Source: Actinomycetota bacterium (lineage in GTDB: Bacteria > Actinomycetota > Acidimicrobiia > IMCC26256 > PALSA-610). Taken from it: 12,359 nucleotides of DNA. The stretch spans positions 1 through 12,359 of the forward strand of contig JAUZEM010000228.1 of NCBI GenBank assembly GCA_030839005.1, read 5' to 3'. Shown here one piece after another: positions 6,596 to 12,359 of the stretch. Numbering within the stretch: the first letter of the stretch is position 1; each line of letters begins with the position of its first letter. Below the pieces are notes generated by a model, which worked only from the letters and a program-made list of their open reading frames with translations, was not told the origin of the DNA and ran no database searches. A program made the position numbers and the translations under genes.

Positions 6596-7221
6596 CCCGC
6601 CATTCTCGCGGATGGGTCGACCCGCCCTGAGCCGATCGCCGCGAGGAGCGTCCGGAGGCGGGCGGCGCCGGGGCGGCCGACCGTGCCGATCTCGTCGAGG
6701 CGACCGCGAACCGCGCGGATAGTGACGAGGCGGCGAGACCGAGCGCTCGCGAGGGCCAGCTCGAGATCGTCGGTGCCGAGCACACCTGCGAGGTCGATGA
6801 TGGTCCGCACCGGCGACGTGACCGGAAGTCGCTCGACGCGGAGTACGTCGTGGTCATCGATCCGGTTGACGCGGTGAACGAGGACGCCGCGGACACGCGG
6901 CGCCCGCGTCTTGAGCACGATCAGCTCAGGGCGGTCGAGCGTCGCGCCACGGATGCGCCAGATCGCGGCCGCACTCGCGTGCGAGAGGGCGCACTCCGGT
7001 CCGGCCCATAGGACCGCGGCCCAGTGTGCGCGCGTGGTCGAGGCCGGCGTCGCCGCGTGCCGGTACACGCCGGGCAGCACACGCTCCCACACGCGGGCAC
7101 GCACCCGGCGCTCGATCTGACTCGCGCTGAATCCCGATGCCGTCGCCTGCGCGCGCGTGAACACGCCCTGTTGTACAACGGCGACCTCGGCCAGGCGGGC
7201 GTCGGCCGCCAGCGTCGACAT
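6592..7221 (-). CDS. AbiEi-like winged-helix protein apparently lacking the DUF559 nuclease domain
   Basis: The 209-residue protein resembles actinobacterial proteins annotated as type IV toxin-antitoxin AbiEi family antitoxin domain proteins. It has an N-terminal winged-helix part (about residues 9-55: QQGVFTRAQATASGFSASQI, RRVRARVWERVLPGVYR), then a WAGPECALSHASAAAIW segment, a VHRV segment and PVTSPVRTIIDLAGVL. Related proteins, from memory, often continue after a GRPGxxRLRxLL segment into a Vsr-like DUF559 nuclease domain of about 100 residues. Here the protein stops about 20 residues after that segment, so it looks truncated. No toxin partner such as AbiEii is adjacent. It has its own strong ribosome site (7227-7234) and overlaps hom by 4 bases (GTGA), so it is embedded in the lysA-hom operon. 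Role unknown; DNA binding is an inference from the fold. Confidence 0.75.
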   Translation of the reverse strand: MSTLAADARLAEVAVVQQGVFTRAQATASGFSASQIERRVRARVWERVLPGVYRHAATPASTTRAHWAAVLWAGPECALSHASAAAIWRIRGATLDRPELIVLKTRAPRVRGVLVHRVNRIDDHDVLRVERLPVTSPVRTIIDLAGVLGTDDLELALASARSRRLVTIRAVRGRLDEIGTVGRPGAARLRTLLAAIGSGRVDPSARMAG

Positions 7222-7226
7222 CGTGT

Positions 7227-7234
7227 CTCCCCCT
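7227..7234 (-). promoter_or_regulatory. Ribosome binding site of the AbiEi-like gene
   Basis: AGGGGGAG on the minus strand is 5 bases before the ATG at 7221. It is one of the strongest ribosome sites in the window and supports independent translation of this gene. Confidence 0.65.
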
Positions 7235-7251
7235 GTGTTGCTACGACACCG

Positions 7252-7275
7252 GGGAAGGCAAGGGAAGGCGAAGGG
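7252..7275. repeat. Purine-rich 10-base tandem repeat between lysA and the AbiEi-like gene
   Basis: GGGAAGGC(A/G)A occurs at 7252-7261 and 7262-7271, followed by AGGG. On the transcribed minus-strand message this is an unstructured C/U-rich run just after the lysA stop codon. It could in principle be a Rho-loading stretch, but nothing here proves that. Confidence 0.45.
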
Positions 7276-7287
7276 CGCGATCGGAGG

Positions 7288-8598
7288 TTAGGCGTCGGCG
7301 TCGAGCCGGACCAGATCGGCGTCGGTCTCTCGCCGCACGACGACGCGCGCCGCGCCGTCGCGCACGAAAACGACCGCCGGTCGGGTCACCTTGTTGTAGT
7401 TGGACGCCAGCGAGTGGCCGTACGCGCCCGTCACCGGTGTCGCCAGAACCTCGCCGACCGCCAGGTCGCTCGGTAACGGGGTATCGCGAACGACGATGTC
7501 GCCCTGCTCGCAGTGCTTGCCCGCGATCGTCACGAGCGTCGTGCGATCGGAGGTCGCACGTGCGGGCAAAAACGCCTCGTAGCGCGCGTCATACGTGACC
7601 GGCCGCAGGTTGTCGCTCATGCCGCCATCCACCGCGACGTATGTGCGAACGCCGGCGATCGCCTTGATCGTGCCGATCGTGTAGAGCGTGATGCCCGCCG
7701 GCGCGACGATCGACCGACCGGGTTCGGTGAGCAGTTGCGGGCGCGATCGCACGCCCGCGTCGGCGAGCGCCTTGCCGACGGCCTCGTGTACCGCGATCGC
7801 GTACTGCTCGATCGTCGGCGCGGTGTCCTGGGACAGATAGCGCACACCGAGGCCGCCACCGAGGTTGAGCTCTTCGACCGGCGAACCGACCTCGACCTCG
7901 ATCGTGCGGACGAGGCCGACCATCTTGTCGACCGCGCGTTCGAAGGAGTCGAGCCGGAAAACCTGCGATCCGATATGACAGTGCACACCCGCGAACCGAA
8001 GCACGCCCCGACCGACCACGCGCCGCACCGCCGCCAACGCCTCGCCGCTGTCGAGACCGAATCCGAACTTCGAGTCCTCGTTGCCGGTCTCGATGTACTC
8101 GTGGGTATGCGCTTCGACGCCGGGGGTCACGCGTATGTGCACCCGCGGGGCGGGCAACCCGGCCTCTACCAAGGTCTCGAGCCGTTCGAGCTCGTCGGCC
8201 GAATCGACCGCGACACGCCCGACACCCGCCTCGAGCGCGCCTCGCAGCTCGGCCGTCGACTTGTTGTTGCCGTGGAACACGATCCGGTCGGGCGGGAACC
8301 CCGCGGCCCGCGCGACATACAGCTCGCCGCCGCTCGCGACATCGAGGTGCAAACCCTCCTCGTGCACGAGGCGCGCCATCGCGACGCACAGGAACGCCTT
8401 GCTCGCATACGCCACGCCATCGCCGAACGCGGAGCGATAGGCGCGGCACCGAGCGCGGATGTCGGCTTCGTCGTAGACGTACAGCGGCGTGCCGAACCGT
8501 TCGGCCAGCGACGCGAGGTCGACGCCCGCAATCGCGACCCGGCCGGCGGCGTCGAGCGTCGCCGACGCGGGGAGCAGCGAGGCGTCGAACGCGGTCAC
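7288..8598 (-). CDS. lysA: Diaminopimelate decarboxylase
   Basis: LysA performs the last step of lysine synthesis, decarboxylating meso-diaminopimelate, which is also a possible peptidoglycan precursor. The 436-residue protein is of normal length and shows the alanine-racemase-like barrel with the PLP lysine in YASKAFLC (Lys67), the GNNKS segment, the HCHIGSQ motif, the NLGGGLGVRY glycine loop, EPGRSIVAPAG, and the C-terminal catalytic Cys363 in GKHCEQGD plus GAYGHSLASNYN. The start is GTG, overlapping the argS stop by 4 bases, with AAGAGGA (8602-8608) inside the argS tail as ribosome site. Sixty-six bases separate its stop from the AbiEi-like gene. Confidence 0.96.
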   Translation of the reverse strand: MTAFDASLLPASATLDAAGRVAIAGVDLASLAERFGTPLYVYDEADIRARCRAYRSAFGDGVAYASKAFLCVAMARLVHEEGLHLDVASGGELYVARAAGFPPDRIVFHGNNKSTAELRGALEAGVGRVAVDSADELERLETLVEAGLPAPRVHIRVTPGVEAHTHEYIETGNEDSKFGFGLDSGEALAAVRRVVGRGVLRFAGVHCHIGSQVFRLDSFERAVDKMVGLVRTIEVEVGSPVEELNLGGGLGVRYLSQDTAPTIEQYAIAVHEAVGKALADAGVRSRPQLLTEPGRSIVAPAGITLYTIGTIKAIAGVRTYVAVDGGMSDNLRPVTYDARYEAFLPARATSDRTTLVTIAGKHCEQGDIVVRDTPLPSDLAVGEVLATPVTGAYGHSLASNYNKVTRPAVVFVRDGAARVVVRRETDADLVRLDADA

Positions 8599-10262
8599 GC
8601 GTCCTCTTCGTCGACGGAGTCCTCGTCGTCACGATCGAGCCGCGACATCTCCTCGGGCGCGTGCACACCGAGCACCGCAAGCGCGTTCGCGAGCCCGATC
8701 CGACAGGCTTCGTTGAGCCAGAGCCGCGCCTGGGTCAGCTCCGCGTCGTCGGAGAGCACTTTGCAGTCCCGATAGAAGCCGTGGAACACGCCCGCGAAAT
8801 CGCGCGCCCAGGTGCTGATCTTCTGCGGTGCTCGCAACTCGGCCGCTTCGTGAATCGCATCGGGATAGTTGGCGAGCGCGCGCAGCAGTTCGGCCTCGCG
8901 CTCGTGGACGAGCACCGAGAGGTCGACCTCGGCAAGCGGCCTTCGTACGACGCCTGCGCGCGCGGCTTTCCGGCCGATCGACGCGATCCGCGCGTGCGCG
9001 TATTGCACGTAGTACACGGGGTTCTCGCGCGATTGCTCGGTCACGACGTCGAGGTCGAACGTCTGGGCGGTGTCGATGCCCTGCAGCAGGAAGGTCATGC
9101 GCGCGACGTCGGGATCGACCTCGTCGAGGATGTCGGCGAGCGTCACGATATTGCCGGTCCGCCTCGACATGCGGACTTCGTGGCCCTCCCTCACCACTTT
9201 CACGAATTGCCCGAGAATGATCTCCGGCTCGCCGGCCGCGAAGCCGAGCGCTTCCATGCCTGCCTGCAACGACTTCACCTGTCCGTGATGATCGGCGCCC
9301 CAGATGTCGATGAGGTGCGTGAAGCCGCGCCGGAACTTGTCACGGTGGTAGGCGAGGTCGTTGCAGAGATATGTCGTGCTGCCGTCGCTGCGCACGAGCA
9401 CGCGGTCGCGCTGATCGCCGAATTCGCTGGAACGCAACCAGCGGGCGCCATCACGCTCGAAGACGAATCCCTTCGCCGTGAGCTGCGCGAGCACGTCGGA
9501 CACCTCGCCGCGGTCGTGCAATGTGCGCTCGGAGAACCAGGTGTCGAACTGCACACCGACCCGCGCGAGGTCGTCCTTCAGGCTCTGAACGACGAGGCGG
9601 TGGCCCCACTCGGACGCATCCTCGGGCGTGACGTCGTCACCGAGCTCGGAGTGCAGTCGCGCCGCCATGTCTACGAGGTACTGGCCCTGGTACCCGTCTT
9701 CGGGCGGGTCGATGCCCCGGTAGCGCGCGTAGAGCGAATCGCGGAATTTGTCGAGCTGGGCGCCGGCGTCGTTGAGGTAATACTCGCGATGCACCTCGGC
9801 GCCCTGCGCCGCGAGCAGGTTCGCGATCGCGTCGCCGACTGCGACCCAGCGCCCACCGCCCGCATGCAAGGGCCCGGTGGGATTGGCCGAGACGAACTCG
9901 AGGTTGATCCTTCGTCCCCTGAGCACCGTCGAGCGGCCGTATCCGTCGCCCGCCGCGACCACATCACGCAGGACGTCGTGCAACCACGTCGGCGCGAGGA
10001 AGAGATTGAGGAAGCCGGGCCCGGCAATCTCGACCTTGGCGAGATGCGGGACGGCATCGGCCTCGAGCGCGACCTTGACCTGTTGCGCGACATCGATCGG
10101 TTTGGCGCCGACCACACGGTTGAGTTGCAACGCCACATTCGACGCCCAGTCGCCATGGTCACGGCTGCGAGCGGGGTCGAGACCGATGCCGCCGGGCGGC
10201 TCGGGGAGACCGGCCCGCTCGAGCGCGCGGCCGAGCGCAGTCCGAAGGTCGTCTCGAATCAT
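8595..10262 (-). CDS. argS: Arginyl-tRNA synthetase
   Basis: This class I synthetase charges tRNA-Arg. The 555-residue protein has the N-terminal ArgS-specific additional domain (about residues 1-90, with GDWASNVAL and GPGFLNLFL), the catalytic core with EFVSANPTGPLHAGGGRW, the IDIWGADHHGQ segment, the RMSRRTGN loop near residue 365, and a C-terminal anticodon-binding helical domain (YVQYAHARIASI onward). The HIGH motif is HAGG (133-136) and the KMSK-like loop is RMSRR; comparable variants occur in other ArgS proteins, so I do not read this as inactivation. Most ArgS proteins end shortly after the AP(E)xM segment; here an acidic tail (RLDRDDEDSVDEEDA) follows and overlaps lysA. The ribosome site is weak. 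It is divergent from the diguanylate cyclase gene. Confidence 0.95.
   Translation of the reverse strand: MIRDDLRTALGRALERAGLPEPPGGIGLDPARSRDHGDWASNVALQLNRVVGAKPIDVAQQVKVALEADAVPHLAKVEIAGPGFLNLFLAPTWLHDVLRDVVAAGDGYGRSTVLRGRRINLEFVSANPTGPLHAGGGRWVAVGDAIANLLAAQGAEVHREYYLNDAGAQLDKFRDSLYARYRGIDPPEDGYQGQYLVDMAARLHSELGDDVTPEDASEWGHRLVVQSLKDDLARVGVQFDTWFSERTLHDRGEVSDVLAQLTAKGFVFERDGARWLRSSEFGDQRDRVLVRSDGSTTYLCNDLAYHRDKFRRGFTHLIDIWGADHHGQVKSLQAGMEALGFAAGEPEIILGQFVKVVREGHEVRMSRRTGNIVTLADILDEVDPDVARMTFLLQGIDTAQTFDLDVVTEQSRENPVYYVQYAHARIASIGRKAARAGVVRRPLAEVDLSVLVHEREAELLRALANYPDAIHEAAELRAPQKISTWARDFAGVFHGFYRDCKVLSDDAELTQARLWLNEACRIGLANALAVLGVHAPEEMSRLDRDDEDSVDEEDA
8602..8608 (-). promoter_or_regulatory. 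Ribosome binding site of lysA inside the argS tail
   Basis: AAGAGGA on the minus strand lies 3 bases before the lysA GTG and is formed by the Glu-Glu-Asp codons of the acidic ArgS tail. It supports the overlapping GTG start. Confidence 0.55.
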
Positions 10263-10361
10263 GGGGGCGACTTCACGGATGCTGGATCACGGGGGGCTGG
10301 CACAAGATTCGCTCGTGGGTCAGCGGATCGTACATTGTCGTCAACGTGACACCTTGTCCTG

Positions 10362-10391
10362 TTTCACGCGAGGCGCGTGCATCACTATGCT
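10362..10391 (+). promoter_or_regulatory. Candidate sigma70-type promoter of the diguanylate cyclase operon
   Basis: TTTCAC (10362-10367) and TATGCT (10386-10391) are separated by 18 bases, a plausible -35/-10 pair. The predicted start near 10398 gives a leader of about 75 bases before the GTG at 10473. This is a sequence-only prediction. Confidence 0.4.
10365..10379. promoter_or_regulatory. Palindrome CACGCG-AGG-CGCGTG, possible operator
   Basis: A perfect 6+6 inverted repeat with a 3-base centre lies almost wholly in the spacer between the proposed -35 and -10 boxes. That position suits a repressor or other dimeric regulator. In GC-rich DNA short palindromes also arise by chance. Confidence 0.4.
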
Positions 10392-10460
10392 GAGCGAGCA
10401 AGCGGGGACGGGGTTCAAACGGGGGCGGCGCGCCAAGTCGCGGTGCCGTTGCGATGGTCC

Positions 10461-10468
10461 AGGGAGGG
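10461..10468 (+). promoter_or_regulatory. Ribosome binding site of the diguanylate cyclase gene
   Basis: AGGGAGGG lies 4 bases before the GTG at 10473. It chooses this start over upstream in-frame ATG 10377, which lies at the proposed -10, and over the internal ATG 10584. Confidence 0.65.
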
Positions 10469-10472
10469 CATC

Positions 10473-11354
10473 GTGTCGCAACAGTCGGGTATCGCTCGTG
10501 GGCTGGGGGCGCTGTTCCCCGGTCCCACGGGCCACCGCGCGACGAGCTCCGCCTCGGCCGGCTTCGACGCTCCCAGCGGGGTAATGCGGATGAATGCGCT
10601 CGGCGAGGATTTCGCCTCAGCGGTTGCCACGAGCGAATCGGGCATCGCACTCATCTACAAGGCTCTCGACGCGCTCGTCGAGCAGTTCGCGCTCGATGAT
10701 GCGGCCGTGGTGATCGAGGAAGCGAGCCTCGGCCCGCAGGTGTTCTGCGCCGGCCGTCGCCCGCTCGGCGCCGACGACGAAGAGCTGCTCGTCTCTGCGC
10801 CGGGCCTCTACACCCGCCCCGCGCTCGACGACCGCACCTTCGATCGGTCGATGATGCTGACCCTGTGCGTCCTGGCGCTCCGCCTCGACGCGTTGAGGTA
10901 CGACGCGTGGCACGACTCCCTCACGGGCCTGTACGACCGGCGCAGCTTCGACCGCCTGCTCGAGATGGCGGTCGCCCGCAGCAGCCGGTACGGCTGGCCG
11001 TTCACGCTGGTGATGCTCGACCTCGACCACTTCAAGACCATCAACGACGAGCAGGGCCACCAAGCCGGCGATGCCGTCCTGCGCGACCTCGGCGAACGCT
11101 TCCGGCGCGCGCTGCGATTCGGTGACAACGCGGGCCGCATCGGCGGCGACGAATTCGCGATGATCCTCCCGAACACGGAACCCGATCTCGTCCCGGTCCT
11201 GCTCGACCGTGTGCGCCGGGCCGAGGGTGTCGAAAGCCCGTGCCCCGGTTTCTCGTTCGGAGTGGCGCAGTGCCCGCAGGAGGCGACGGAGTTCGACAAG
11301 CTCGTGCAACTCGCCGACGCGCGGCTCTACGAAGCGAAGCAGGCGACGCGATGA
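10473..11354 (+). CDS. Diguanylate cyclase with GAF-like N-terminal region
   Basis: The 293-residue protein makes cyclic di-GMP from two GTP. The C-terminal GGDEF domain (about residues 145-293) has DSLTGLYDRRSFD, the metal/GTP segment LDLDHFKTINDEQGHQAGD, and the intact signature RIGGDEFAMILP. An RxxD inhibitory site (RFGD) sits 5 residues before GGDEF, so product feedback inhibition is expected. The N-terminal half (about 40-140) has no membrane segment and resembles a small GAF-like sensory region; its ligand is unknown. A helix joining the halves (LTLCVLALRLDALRYDAWHD) fits the usual dimer-signalling helix. The start is GTG, supported by a strong ribosome site. It overlaps the next gene by 4 bases (ATGA), so the two are probably cotranslated. 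Confidence 0.9.
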   Translation: MSQQSGIARGLGALFPGPTGHRATSSASAGFDAPSGVMRMNALGEDFASAVATSESGIALIYKALDALVEQFALDDAAVVIEEASLGPQVFCAGRRPLGADDEELLVSAPGLYTRPALDDRTFDRSMMLTLCVLALRLDALRYDAWHDSLTGLYDRRSFDRLLEMAVARSSRYGWPFTLVMLDLDHFKTINDEQGHQAGDAVLRDLGERFRRALRFGDNAGRIGGDEFAMILPNTEPDLVPVLLDRVRRAEGVESPCPGFSFGVAQCPQEATEFDKLVQLADARLYEAKQATR

Positions 11355-12115
11355 GCCGGCCGGCGCGCGTCGAAGCGGTGTGGTCCATCGACGATCTCGA
11401 GCTCGAGCTACGCAAGCTCCCCGGCGTACGTTCAGCAGGCTTCGACGAATTCGACGACGTGTTGCTCGTGCAGCTGCACGTCGTGGATCGCCAAGAGAAG
11501 ATCGATCACCCGGACCGCAGCGACCAGCCCGTGCCGGTTTCCGCGTCGCGCATCGCGGCACGGCACTCCGACCGGCCGGTCACCGTAGAGATCGTGCGGT
11601 GGCGCAATGCGCCGCCGGTCGAGCCACCGCTCCTTGCCCCCGCGGCGTCCGAGACGGTCGAGACGGCCGAGACGGCCGAGACGAACAAGGCCGCCGACGC
11701 CGACGAGGTCGCGCCGACTCGCCCGGCGGCGCTCGAAGGAAGCGGCGAGCCGGCCCGAGCCCGCCTGCTCGCGGTGCTCGCGTTTCCCGACACCGACGAG
11801 CTCGAAGTCCACCTCGTGTTCGACGGCCGGCGCACCATCGGTCGCGCGCCCGTGAGCAGCGGGATCGAAGGCGCGGTCGCCGCGACCGTCGACGCCGTCC
11901 GCGACCTCGGCACCGGCATCAACGCCCGCATCGTCTGGGTGCGCGCGCTCGAAGATGTGGGCGACGGCAACCAGAGTGTCGTCGCCGTTGCATTCGACGG
12001 CGTCGACGCCCGCTCGCCGGTGCGTTACGGGTTGTCTGCGGGCACGAGCCTGATCGACGCGGCGGCCCGCGCCACGCTCGACGCGCTCAACCGCCGTCTG
12101 AGCCGCGCGGTCTGA
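11351..12115 (+). CDS. Hypothetical two-part protein coupled to the diguanylate cyclase
   Basis: I do not recognise a named family for this 254-residue protein. It has two compact-looking parts joined by an Ala/Glu/Thr/Pro-rich linker (about residues 85-135). The N-terminal part (about 1-82) reads WSIDDLELELRKLPGVRSAGF then alternating strand-like segments, an alpha/beta pattern reminiscent of ACT-like folds. The C-terminal part (about 137-254) has strand-like LLAVLAF, LEVHLVF, ARIVWVRAL and SVVAVAF segments, a helix EGAVAATVDAVRDL, and ends in ATLDALNRRL. There is no signal peptide, membrane segment or catalytic motif. Its ATG overlaps the cyclase stop by 4 bases, suggesting a linked role, perhaps as partner or regulator (inference). 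The linker DNA has a 9-base tandem repeat. Confidence 0.8.
   Translation: MSRPARVEAVWSIDDLELELRKLPGVRSAGFDEFDDVLLVQLHVVDRQEKIDHPDRSDQPVPVSASRIAARHSDRPVTVEIVRWRNAPPVEPPLLAPAASETVETAETAETNKAADADEVAPTRPAALEGSGEPARARLLAVLAFPDTDELEVHLVFDGRRTIGRAPVSSGIEGAVAATVDAVRDLGTGINARIVWVRALEDVGDGNQSVVAVAFDGVDARSPVRYGLSAGTSLIDAAARATLDALNRRLSRAV
11651..11682. repeat. 9-base in-frame tandem repeat in the linker of the hypothetical protein
   Basis: GAGACGG(T/C)C recurs three times with 9-base spacing, then a fourth partial GAGACG. It codes for Glu-Thr-Val/Ala units in the disordered-looking linker. Confidence 0.65.
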
Positions 12116-12121
12116 TCCGCT

Positions 12122-12313
12122 CTAGCCGTCGGATGGCGCCGGGTCCGTCGGGCCCGCCCGCCGCAGGAGCACGTGCGCGGCCGCGACGGCGGCGCGCAGG
12201 TCGACGTCGTTCAACCGCCACGTCTTCGCGAGATGGGCGAACACGCGGTCGTCGCCGACGCCACGCGCCAGCAACAGGCGCGCGGCGATGACCGGTGCTA
12301 CATCACGACCCAT
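12122..12313 (-). CDS. Small hypothetical protein, possibly partial
   Basis: This 63-residue frame ends 6 bases from the convergent hypothetical gene. It has strongly GC-rich third positions and a helical, Ala-rich composition (VIAARLLLARGV, VFAHLAKTWRLNDVDLRAAVAAAHVLL) faintly like the ANTAR helical fold, though I cannot assign it. The ATG at 12313 has no good ribosome site, and the frame stays open to the right edge, so the gene may start outside the window. It could also be a chance frame in GC-rich DNA, but no other gene covers this stretch. Confidence 0.45.
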   Translation of the reverse strand: MGRDVAPVIAARLLLARGVGDDRVFAHLAKTWRLNDVDLRAAVAAAHVLLRRAGPTDPAPSDG

Positions 12314-12359
12314 GTCGGTTAGATCGGCGCCTGTCCCACCGACGTGAGGGCGGAATACG

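Larger units (their letters stand above)
10263..10472. other. Divergent intergenic region between argS and the diguanylate cyclase gene
   Basis: These 210 bases hold the promoters of both directions. I can propose a plus-strand promoter at 10362-10391. On the minus strand TACGAT (10327-10332) is a possible -10 for argS, but no matching -35 is clear. I looked for a tRNA or T-box-like leader and found none that folds. Confidence 0.5.

Noticed and set aside
5375..6877. 500-residue plus-strand open frame opposite hom
   Set aside because: It is Arg/Asp-rich with no recognisable domain, while the opposite strand encodes a complete homoserine dehydrogenase.
8661..10349. 562-residue plus-strand open frame opposite argS
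   Set aside because: It is the antisense shadow of argS; low-stop frames are expected in such GC-rich genes. The same applies to the 420-residue frame opposite lysA and the 400-residue frame opposite thrC.
10400..10435. tRNA-like GGTTCAAAC motif upstream of the cyclase gene
   Set aside because: The flanking bases do not pair into a T stem, and no acceptor or anticodon arms can be drawn.
1..12359. CRISPR array, insertion sequence or prophage elements
   Set aside because: No regularly spaced repeats, transposase, integrase or terminal inverted repeats were seen. The tandem repeats found are short and adjacent.

Overview
The window is very GC-rich bacterial DNA with tightly packed genes, frequent GTG starts and 4-base start/stop overlaps. 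The gene order argS-lysA-hom-thrC, a soluble-domain sortase of the actinobacterial class D/E type, and an AbiEi-like winged-helix protein point to an actinobacterium. An Acidimicrobiia-like lineage is my guess from style, not something proven by a marker.

Layout, left to right. Bases 1-177 hold no recognisable gene. 178-1377 (-) encodes a 399-residue protein of the archaeal-type cofactor-independent phosphoglycerate mutase family, which includes bacterial members proposed to be homoserine kinases. It is divergent from 1463-2689 (+), a lipoprotein of the PQQ-dependent glucose/sorbosone dehydrogenase family. The two share an 85-base spacer, and each has a -10-like hexamer exactly 7 bases before its start codon, which suggests leaderless transcripts. 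Converging on the dehydrogenase is a short-chain dehydrogenase (2721-3494, -), preceded on the same strand by a sortase (3553-4227, -).

The core is a minus-strand biosynthetic run read from right to left: argS (8595-10262), lysA (7288-8598), a short AbiEi-like winged-helix protein (6592-7221), hom (5306-6595), thrC (4251-5303), then the sortase. argS/lysA and the AbiEi-like gene/hom overlap by 4 bases (GTGA). hom and thrC are 2 bases apart. Together these cover the last step of lysine synthesis, homoserine formation, the last step of threonine synthesis and tRNA-Arg charging.

The order matches the classical actinobacterial argS-lysA-hom-thrC-thrB-rho block with two changes. An AbiEi-like gene that appears to lack a C-terminal nuclease domain sits between lysA and hom. 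A sortase occupies the slot where thrB (homoserine kinase) normally lies. No GHMP-type thrB is present. The phosphoglycerate mutase-like gene 2.9 kb beyond thrC is a good candidate to supply that missing step, and this is the most interesting hypothesis from the window.

To the right, divergent from argS, is a two-gene plus-strand unit: a diguanylate cyclase with an intact GGDEF motif and I-site (10473-11354), and an unrecognised two-part acidic protein (11351-12115) that overlaps it by 4 bases. Its candidate promoter contains a perfect 6+6 palindrome between -35 and -10. A small minus-strand reading frame (12122-12313), possibly running past the window edge, converges on it.

Short tandem duplications (units of about 9-19 bases) recur in linkers and at gene ends throughout the window.
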